A stretch of DNA of 64,000 bases, taken from NCBI RefSeq assembly GCF_029839275.1, contig NZ_JAOCAH010000006.1:62001-126000 (forward strand). The letters are read 5' to 3'. A program made the translations under genes and the position numbers. The stretch comes from Pseudomonas sp. GD03944 (GTDB lineage: Bacteria; Pseudomonadota; Gammaproteobacteria; Pseudomonadales; Pseudomonadaceae). Positions 57,746 to 64,000 of the stretch are shown in pieces. The stretch's first letter is position 1. Each line of letters opens with the position of its first letter. The notes beneath the pieces were generated by a model, which saw nothing but the letters and a program-made list of their open reading frames with translations, did no database searches and was not told where the DNA came from.

Positions 57746-59239
57746 ATGCAATTCACCGTTCAACACCTCATCGCCCTGCTGCCGCTACTGGTGACCGGTG
57801 CGACGATCATCGTGGTCATGCTGGCGATCGCCTGGAAGCGCAACCACACGCTGACATTCGTGCTGTCGGTGCTGGGTCTGAACCTGGCCCTGCTGTCGAT
57901 CATCCCGGCCCTGCGCGTGGCGCCGCTGGAAGTCACGCCCCTGCTGCAGATCGACGCCTTCGCCTGTTACTACATGGCGATAGTGCTCGCGGCGACCCTG
58001 GCCTGCGTGACCCTCACCCATGCCTACCTGGGCGAAGCCACCTGCGGCACCACTGGCTCGTCCAAGGCCGGCTACCCGGGCAACCGCGAAGAAATGTACC
58101 TGCTGATGCTGCTGTCGGCGGCGGGCGGTCTGGTGCTGGTCAGTGCCCAGCACCTGGCGGGCCTGTTCATCGGCCTGGAGCTGCTGTCGGTGCCGGTCTA
58201 CGGCCTGGTGGCCTACGCCTTCTTCAACAAGCGCTCGCTGGAAGCCGGTATCAAGTACATGGTGCTGTCCGCCGCCGGCAGTGCGTTTTTGCTGTTCGGC
58301 ATGGCGCTGCTGTACGCCGAATCCGGCAGCCTGAGCTTCTCCCAGATCGGCGCCACCCTGGCCGCCAACGGCACCAGCCTGCTGGTGCAGATCGGCATCG
58401 GCATGATGCTGATCGGCCTGGCCTTCAAGCTATCACTGGTGCCCTTCCACCTGTGGACGCCGGACGTCTACGAAGGGGCCCCGGCACCGGTGGCGGCGTT
58501 CCTGGCCACCGCCAGCAAGGTCGCGGTATTCGCCGTACTGCTGCGCCTGTACCAGATCTCGCCGGCCACCGCGGGCGGCTGGTTGAATGACCTGCTGACC
58601 GTGATCGCCATCGCCTCGATCCTGTTCGGCAACCTGCTGGCCCTGCTGCAAAGCAACCTCAAGCGCCTGCTGGGTTACTCCTCCATCGCCCACTTCGGCT
58701 ACCTGCTGGTGGCGCTGATCGCCAGCAAGGGCATGGCCGTGGAAGCCATCGGCGTGTACCTGGCGACCTACGTGCTGACCAGCCTGGGTGCCTTCGGCGT
58801 GATCACCCTGATGTCCACGCCCTACAGTGGCCGCGACGCCGACGCGCTGTACGAGTACCGCGGCCTGTTCTGGCGCCGTCCGTACCTGACCGCCGTGATG
58901 ACGGTGATGATGCTGTCGCTGGCGGGCATCCCGCTGACCGCCGGCTTCATCGGCAAGTTCTACGTCATCGCCGCCGGCGTGCAGGCTCAACTGTGGTGGC
59001 TGCTGGGCGCCCTGGTGCTGGGCAGCGCCATCGCGGTGTTCTACTACCTGAGGGTGATGGTGACCCTGTTCCTGATGGAGCCGAACCTGCGCCGCCACGA
59101 CGCACCGTTCAACTGGGGCCAGCGTGCCGGCGGCATCATGCTGCTGGTGGTCGCCGTCCTGGCGTTCCTGCTGGGCGTCTACCCGCAGCCGCTGCTGGAG
59201 CTGGTGCAGCACGCCGGCCTGGTCGCCGCCCTGCCCTGA
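57746..59239 (+). CDS. nuoN: NADH-quinone oxidoreductase subunit N
   Basis: Last subunit of complex I, an antiporter-like pump. [20 protein letters not shown] (Glu) and [20 protein letters not shown] (Lys) are diagnostic. Two ATGs are possible: 57731 (502 residues) or 57746 (497 residues, [15 protein letters not shown]). I prefer 57746 because GGAAAG lies at the right distance and the sequence then fits relatives. A strong terminator 15 bp after the stop ends the operon. Confidence 0.94.
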   Translation: MQFTVQHLIALLPLLVTGATIIVVMLAIAWKRNHTLTFVLSVLGLNLALLSIIPALRVAPLEVTPLLQIDAFACYYMAIVLAATLACVTLTHAYLGEATCGTTGSSKAGYPGNREEMYLLMLLSAAGGLVLVSAQHLAGLFIGLELLSVPVYGLVAYAFFNKRSLEAGIKYMVLSAAGSAFLLFGMALLYAESGSLSFSQIGATLAANGTSLLVQIGIGMMLIGLAFKLSLVPFHLWTPDVYEGAPAPVAAFLATASKVAVFAVLLRLYQISPATAGGWLNDLLTVIAIASILFGNLLALLQSNLKRLLGYSSIAHFGYLLVALIASKGMAVEAIGVYLATYVLTSLGAFGVITLMSTPYSGRDADALYEYRGLFWRRPYLTAVMTVMMLSLAGIPLTAGFIGKFYVIAAGVQAQLWWLLGALVLGSAIAVFYYLRVMVTLFLMEPNLRRHDAPFNWGQRAGGIMLLVVAVLAFLLGVYPQPLLELVQHAGLVAALP

Positions 59240-59254
59240 TCGGCATCCGCCACT

Positions 59255-59282
59255 AAAAAACCCGGCCTCTGCCGGGTTTTTT
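59255..59282 (+). terminator. Terminator of the nuo operon
   Basis: AAAAAACCCGGC-CTCT-GCCGGGTTTTTT, 15 bp past nuoN. The symmetric A/T runs mean it can also serve the convergent permease gene. Confidence 0.94.
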
Positions 59283-59308
59283 ATTGGCGGAAAAAGACCA
59301 CAGGCCGA

Positions 59309-60388
59309 TTACCCCGGCAGGCGCACCTTGGTCCGGGTCATGGTGAACAGGTCCCAGCTGGCCATGAACAGCGCGGCGATCAGCGGCCCGATGACGAAGC
59401 CGTTGAGGCCGAACAGCGACAGGCCGCCCAGGGTGGAAATCAGCACCAGGTAGTCCGGCATGCGCGTGTCCTTGCCGACCAGGATCGGCCGCAGCACGTT
59501 GTCCACCAGGCTGATCACGCCAATCCCGAACGCAAGCAGGATCACCCCCTGCCAGAGGCTGCCGCTGAGCATCAGGTACAGCGCCACCGGCCCCCAGACC
59601 AGGCCCGAGCCCACGGCCGGCAGCAGCGACAGGAAGGCCATCACCACGGCCCACAGCAGCACGCTGGGAATGCCCAGCGCCCAGAAGATGAAACCGCCCA
59701 GCGAACCCTGGACCACCGCCACCACCACGTTGCCCTTCACCGTGGCGCGCACCACCCGGGTGAACTTGATCTGCAGGCGGCGCTTGTGGTGCTCCTTCAG
59801 CGGTACCGACAGGCGGATGTGGCGCACCACGTCGATGCCGTCGCGCAGGAAGAAGAACAGCAGGTAGATCATCACGAAGAAGCCGATCAGCAGCTCGAAG
59901 GTGTTCTGGCCGATGGAGAACACCTGGGTGGCGAGGAACTGGCTGCCCTGCATGGCGCCGCTTGCCAGGCGGTCGCGCAGCTCGTCGAAATTCCCCAGGC
60001 CCAGGCGATCGAGCTGCGCCTGCAGGGCCGGCGGCAGCATGTTCTTGACCTGGGCCACGTAGGCGCCGACATCCAGCTCGCCCGACTCCAGGCGCTGGTA
60101 GAGCACCGCGCCCTCCTGCACCAGCAGCAGGGTGATCAGCATCACCGGCAACACCGCCACCAGCAGACACACCAGCAGGGTGATCAGCGCCGACAGGCTG
60201 CCGCGCCCGCCCAGGCGCAGCGCCAGGCGCCGCTGCAACGGATTGAACACCACCGCCAGCACCACGGCCCAGAACACAGCACCATAGAACGGCAACAGCA
60301 CCCAGCCGAAGGCCAGGGTCACCACGACCAGCAGGAGAATCAGGGAGCGGTTTTCAAGGGCATTGGAGGTCATGGGGCGCCGTGTCAT
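59309..60388 (-). CDS. AI-2E family transporter (PerM/YdiK-like permease)
   Basis: A 359-residue inner-membrane protein of the UPF0118/AI-2E exporter family with about eight hydrophobic segments. The hallmark region is TRVVRATVKGNVVVAVVQGS, then FLSLLPAVGSGLVWGPVALY and NVLRPILVGKDTRMPDYLVL. A charged periplasmic or cytoplasmic loop lies at about 100-150. Members have been linked to AI-2 or Na+/H+ export; the substrate here cannot be told. The start may be 60388 or 60373; neither has a strong ribosome site. Confidence 0.85.
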   Translation of the reverse strand: MTRRPMTSNALENRSLILLLVVVTLAFGWVLLPFYGAVFWAVVLAVVFNPLQRRLALRLGGRGSLSALITLLVCLLVAVLPVMLITLLLVQEGAVLYQRLESGELDVGAYVAQVKNMLPPALQAQLDRLGLGNFDELRDRLASGAMQGSQFLATQVFSIGQNTFELLIGFFVMIYLLFFFLRDGIDVVRHIRLSVPLKEHHKRRLQIKFTRVVRATVKGNVVVAVVQGSLGGFIFWALGIPSVLLWAVVMAFLSLLPAVGSGLVWGPVALYLMLSGSLWQGVILLAFGIGVISLVDNVLRPILVGKDTRMPDYLVLISTLGGLSLFGLNGFVIGPLIAALFMASWDLFTMTRTKVRLPG

Positions 60389-60487
60389 CAGGGGTGTACC
60401 TGATTAGTCGTCCCATGGCCGACAAAGTGCAGATTTTCACGGCAGCCAGGGGCCGCCCGTGGCGCCCCCTGGCTGATCTGGCAGGCG

Positions 60488-62170
60488 TCAGATGCGGAAC
60501 TGACGCACCAGCGCGCCAAGGCGATCGCCCAGGCTCGACAGCTGGCGAGCGGTCTGCGCGCCCTGCTGGGTTTCGTCGGCCACGCTGTCCACCGCCACCA
60601 CGATCTGGTGCACGCTGCGGTTGATCTCCTCGGCCACCGCGGTCTGTTCTTCCGCGGCACTGGCGATCTGCGCGTTCATCGAGTTGATGGTGGCGATCAG
60701 CTGGGCGATGGCGTCCAGGGACGAGCCGGCCTTGTTCGCCTGCTCGCTGGTGATCTCGCCGGCATCGCTGGACTGACGCATCGAGGTCACGGCCTGGTGC
60801 GTGCCCTGCTGCAGGCGGTCGATCATGCCCTGGATTTCCTGGGTGCTCTGCTGGGTGCGGCTGGCCAGGGCCCGCACCTCGTCGGCGACCACAGCGAAGC
60901 CACGCCCGGCCTCACCCGCCCGGGCCGCTTCGATGGCCGCGTTGAGCGCCAGCAGGTTGGTCTGCTCGGCGATCGAACGGATCACGTCGAGCACGCTGAC
61001 GATGGACGACACATCCTTCTGCAGGCTGTCCAGGGACAGCCCGCTGTCACGGATGTCCTGCACCAGCGCATGGATGCGCTCGATACTGCCATCGACCACG
61101 CGCTTGGCGGCCTGGCCTTCCTGGTCGGTCTGCTGCGCCGCTTCGGCGGCGCCCTGGGCGCTCTGCGCCACTTCGTGGGCGGCGGCGGACATCTCGTTGA
61201 TCGCCGTGGCCACCTGGTCGGTCTCGTGGCGCTGCTGCTGCATGGCCTGCTCGGAGCGCTGGGCCTGGGCCGACACCTGCCCCACCAGCTCGGTGAGCTG
61301 CGCGGTCATCTCGGCGATCTGCCCCACCAGGCCATGGATCTTCTCGACGAAACGGTTGAACGAGCCGGACAGCTGGCCCAGCTCGTCGTCGCCGGTGATC
61401 GGCAGGCGGCGGGTCAGGTCGCCCTCGCCGGCGGCGATGTCGTCGAGGTTGTCCTTGATCTGCTGCAGGGGGCGCAGGAAGGTGTTGCTGAGAATGGTGC
61501 CGACCACGCCGAACACCACCAGCAGGATCACGGCAATGATCAGGATGCTGGTGAGGATGGTGTTGATCCGCTCGTCGATCTCTTCCTGCACCTGGCCGAT
61601 CTGCGCCTCGACGCCGTCGAGGTTGAGCGCGGTGCCCACCGCCATGTCCCACTTCGGCAGGTAGTAGCTGTAGGCAAGCTTGGGCACCAGCACCGACTCG
61701 TCGGTCGGCAGTGGCGAGGAGTAATAGACGTAGTAGGTGTTGTTCTTGGCGACGTTGACCAGCTCGCGGTTGATGTACACGCCATTGGGGTCGCGGCGGT
61801 CGTTGAGGCTGACGCCCACATCCACCGGGCTGGTGCTGCGGAACAGCCGCACCACATTGGAATCGTGGCCAAAGAAGTAGCCATCCTTGCCGAACTTGAT
61901 CTTCGACAGCACGGCGATGGCCTGGTCGCGGCTGGCCATGTCGCCGGACGCCGCGCCGTCATACAGCGCCTGCACCGAACCCAGGGCGATCTGCATGTAG
62001 TTTTCGAGTTCGACGCGTTTTTCCTGAATCAACCGCTCGCGGGTTTCTTCGACTTCCTCGGCAGCCATGTTCTGCAGGACCTTGGCCGCGGCACCGCTGA
62101 GCACGACAGCGAACAGGATGACCGGAACCAGGGCGAGCAGCACCACCTTCGATTTCAACGTCAGGCGCAT
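60488..62170 (-). CDS. Methyl-accepting chemotaxis protein with single Cache sensor domain
   Basis: A 560-residue receptor. TM1 (about 7-27) is followed by a periplasmic sCache-like domain (30-205) with [37 protein letters not shown] and [20 protein letters not shown]. After TM2 (about 207-230) come HAMP ([20 protein letters not shown]) and the signalling tip [20 protein letters not shown]. No C-terminal CheR pentapeptide. By position it matches PAO1 PA2652 (CtpM, malate), a recollection not tested. GAGGAA precedes the start. A transporter gene lies upstream on the same strand. Confidence 0.92.
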   Translation of the reverse strand: MRLTLKSKVVLLALVPVILFAVVLSGAAAKVLQNMAAEEVEETRERLIQEKRVELENYMQIALGSVQALYDGAASGDMASRDQAIAVLSKIKFGKDGYFFGHDSNVVRLFRSTSPVDVGVSLNDRRDPNGVYINRELVNVAKNNTYYVYYSSPLPTDESVLVPKLAYSYYLPKWDMAVGTALNLDGVEAQIGQVQEEIDERINTILTSILIIAVILLVVFGVVGTILSNTFLRPLQQIKDNLDDIAAGEGDLTRRLPITGDDELGQLSGSFNRFVEKIHGLVGQIAEMTAQLTELVGQVSAQAQRSEQAMQQQRHETDQVATAINEMSAAAHEVAQSAQGAAEAAQQTDQEGQAAKRVVDGSIERIHALVQDIRDSGLSLDSLQKDVSSIVSVLDVIRSIAEQTNLLALNAAIEAARAGEAGRGFAVVADEVRALASRTQQSTQEIQGMIDRLQQGTHQAVTSMRQSSDAGEITSEQANKAGSSLDAIAQLIATINSMNAQIASAAEEQTAVAEEINRSVHQIVVAVDSVADETQQGAQTARQLSSLGDRLGALVRQFRI

Positions 62171-62199
62171 TATTGTTTTCCTCTATGCCAGAACGAAAC

Positions 62200-62226
62200 G
62201 GGGCTACCTCTGTATCGGCAGCCCCG
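62200..62226 (-). terminator. Hairpin between the transporter and chemoreceptor genes
   Basis: On the minus strand CGGGGCTGCC-GATACAGA-GGTAGCCCCG is followed by TTTCG, downstream of the transporter stop and 30 bp before the chemoreceptor start. It is probably a partial terminator, so the receptor may be expressed less than the transporter or from its own promoter. Confidence 0.5.
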
Positions 62227-62283
62227 TCCGGATATAAAGCGACGCTCTGGCAGAAAAAATTTAGCGCCTGTGCAGCGATGCCC

Positions 62284-63603
62284 TTACAGCACCATCGCGG
62301 CCACCCAGCCGAAGGCCAGCAGCGGCAGGTTGTAGTGCAGGAAGGTCGGCACCACGGTGTCCCAGATATGGTTGTGCTGGCCGTCGACGTTGAGGCCGGC
62401 GGTCGGGCCCAGGGTCGAGTCCGAAGCCGGCGAGCCCGCGTCACCCAGTGCGCCGGCAGTCCCGACGATGCTGACGATGGCCAGGGGGCTGAAGCCCAGT
62501 TGCACGCCCAGCGGCACGAAGATCGCGGCAATGATCGGCACGGTGGAGAACGACGAACCGATGCCCATGGTCACCAGCAGCCCGACCAGCAGCATCAGCA
62601 ACGCACCGACGGCCTTGTCGTGCCCGATCAGGGCGGCGGAGCTGTCGACCAGGGTCTTCACTTCACCGGTGGCCTTCATCACTTCGGCAAAGCCGGCCGC
62701 CGCGATCATGATGAAGCCGATCATGGCCATCATTTTCATGCCTTCGGTGAACAGCCCATCGGCCTCCTTCCAGCGCACCACACCGGAAACCGAGAAGATC
62801 ACGAAGCCGACCAGGGCGCCGATGATCATCGAGTCCAGCCACAGTTGCACCACGAACGCGGCGGCAATCGCGACGCCCGCCACCAGCAGGCTCAGGCTGT
62901 TGTAGGGAACATCGACACGTTCGGCCTGCTCGATCTTCTCCAGATCATAGGCGCGCCGCTTGCGGTAGCTGAACAACACCGCCACCAGCAGGCCGGCCAC
63001 CATGCCCAGCGCCGGAATGGCCATGGCGTGGGTGACGTTGATACCGGCGATGTCCACGCCCGCGCTGGCGACGTTGGCCAGCAGGATCTCATTGAGGAAG
63101 ATGCCGCCGAACCCCACCGGCAGGAACATGTAGGGGGTGATCAGGCCGAACGTCAGGACGCAGGCGATCAGGCGACGATCCATTTGCAGCTTGCTCAGCA
63201 CGTACAGCAGCGGCGGTACCAGCAAGGGAATGAAGGCGATGTGGATGGGCAGGATATTCTGCGACGACACGGCCACGGCGAGCAGCAGCAGGATCAGCAC
63301 CCACTTGAGCATGCCGCCCCCCTGGCTCTCCTGCTTGCCCACCAGCGCCAGCGCCTTGTTGGCCAGGGCATGGGCCAGGCCGGACTTGGCGATGGCCACG
63401 GCGAAGGCGCCCAGCAAGGCATAGGACAGGGCCACCGTGGCACCACCACCCAGGCCCTTGTTGAAGGCCGTCAGCGAACCCTCGACGCCCAGCCCGCCGA
63501 TCAGGCCGCCCGCCAGGGCACCGACGATCAGCGCGACCACCACGTGCACCCGGCACAGGCTGAGGATCAGCATGATGCCGACCGCTGCGATTACTGCATT
63601 CAT
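62284..63603 (-). CDS. Na+/H+ antiporter-family transporter (YuiF-like)
   Basis: A 439-residue inner-membrane protein with about eleven hydrophobic segments. It is of the Na+/H+ antiporter-family/YuiF-like type sometimes annotated as amino-acid or organic-acid permease. Recognised by the [20 protein letters not shown] start, [20 protein letters not shown] and [21 protein letters not shown] late segment reads [23 protein letters not shown] at 63603 with GGGAGCGGG upstream is preferred over a start 13 codons earlier. Its position next to a chemoreceptor suggests shared substrate, which is inference. Confidence 0.82.
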   Translation of the reverse strand: MNAVIAAVGIMLILSLCRVHVVVALIVGALAGGLIGGLGVEGSLTAFNKGLGGGATVALSYALLGAFAVAIAKSGLAHALANKALALVGKQESQGGGMLKWVLILLLLAVAVSSQNILPIHIAFIPLLVPPLLYVLSKLQMDRRLIACVLTFGLITPYMFLPVGFGGIFLNEILLANVASAGVDIAGINVTHAMAIPALGMVAGLLVAVLFSYRKRRAYDLEKIEQAERVDVPYNSLSLLVAGVAIAAAFVVQLWLDSMIIGALVGFVIFSVSGVVRWKEADGLFTEGMKMMAMIGFIMIAAAGFAEVMKATGEVKTLVDSSAALIGHDKAVGALLMLLVGLLVTMGIGSSFSTVPIIAAIFVPLGVQLGFSPLAIVSIVGTAGALGDAGSPASDSTLGPTAGLNVDGQHNHIWDTVVPTFLHYNLPLLAFGWVAAMVL

Positions 63604-63779
63604 GACCCGCTCCCGCAAGACAGTCTGGTTGGAGCCTGGCAACAGCGCACAAGGCCCGAAAAAAGCCGCGTACTCTGCCTCATGGCCGTCAGCCTGTCAA
63701 AACGCCTGGTCGTTCAAGGTGACGGCGCGCTGGCCGATACAAACTGCGCCAACAAGACTTACAAGAACGGAAGTACCCA

Positions 63780-64000
63780 ATGCCCAATCCCCAGCAGTTG
63801 TCCATTCAATGGCGGATCGTCCTCCTGGCCGGCCTGTGCCTCGCGACCATCGTCGCCCTGTTGCTCGGCACTTCGCTCTACCAGGCCCGGCAAAGCGCCG
63901 AACTGGTCAGGGAATCCAGCACCCACATGCTCGACGCGTCGGCCCGCCAGGTCATGGAGGCCCGCGGCCAGACCCAGGCGGTGAACACCCAGCGCTTCTT
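63780..64000 (+). CDS. Methyl-accepting chemotaxis protein, N-terminus only
   Basis: Frame from ATG 63780 (MPNPQQLSIQWRIVLLAGLC) open to the window end, 73 residues. One transmembrane helix (about 12-33) is followed by the start of a periplasmic domain (LYQARQSAELVRESSTHMLD). This is typical of a dCache chemoreceptor. By position it corresponds to PAO1 PA2654 (TlpQ), recalled not tested. Divergent from the transporter. Confidence 0.75.
   Translation, partial: MPNPQQLSIQWRIVLLAGLCLATIVALLLGTSLYQARQSAELVRESSTHMLDASARQVMEARGQTQAVNTQRF

Overview
The window is a high-GC Pseudomonas chromosome segment, most like the P. aeruginosa lineage. Core genes read as close orthologues of that genus. From memory, their order matches the PAO1 block from tusDCBE through cysG, serS, ftsK, clpA, icd/idh, aceA and nuoA-N to a chemoreceptor/transporter/chemoreceptor group, with uvrC-gacA at the left edge. 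This assignment rests on recognised proteins and gene order, not on a database search.

Layout. (1) 1-3084: uvrC (cut by the window edge) and gacA on the minus strand, then a RidA-family gene. (2) About 3085-9318: an accessory region ending at the 3' end of a tRNA-Ser(UGA) gene. It holds an AbiTii-family gene, scraps of a P2-like prophage (portal C-terminus, truncated S24 peptidase, DUF1654 gene, LexA box), an AT-rich two-gene ATPase + TOPRIM-like module, a small XRE-like regulator, a small coiled-coil gene with two in-frame amber codons, and a broken tyrosine integrase. (3) 9319-13781: tRNA-Ser, yccA-like gene, tusDCBE for tRNA 2-thiolation, a trpD2-like gene and a glutathionyl-hydroquinone reductase gene. 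(4) 13778-21368, minus strand: cysG, serS, crcB, rarA, lolA, ftsK. (5) 21592-31580: trxB, aat, bpt, infA, then clpA/clpS (minus), cspD, icd (minus) and monomeric idh. Aat, Bpt, ClpS and ClpA together make up the N-degron pathway. (6) 31738-39503: nudix gene, mnmA, hflD, an EamA exporter, purB, a cupin hydroxylase, a GNAT gene and two envelope or unknown genes. (7) 39504-43769: aceA behind a long leader with an inverted-repeat operator, a membrane-anchored helical protein and a secreted Notum/pectinacetylesterase-type hydrolase. (8) 44321-59239: the complete 13-gene nuo operon with fused nuoCD, ended by a clear terminator. (9) 59309-64000: an AI-2E-family permease, a Cache-type chemoreceptor, a Na+/H+ antiporter-family transporter and the start of a second chemoreceptor.

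The best candidate for a little-described system is the translationally coupled pair at 5483-8165. It encodes a SMC/OLD-like ATPase with a DUF3696-like tail and a 342-residue protein carrying recognisable TOPRIM motifs. The pair resembles PARIS or split-OLD anti-phage systems in layout and lies in a decayed integrative element beside an AbiTii gene. Its function is inferred.
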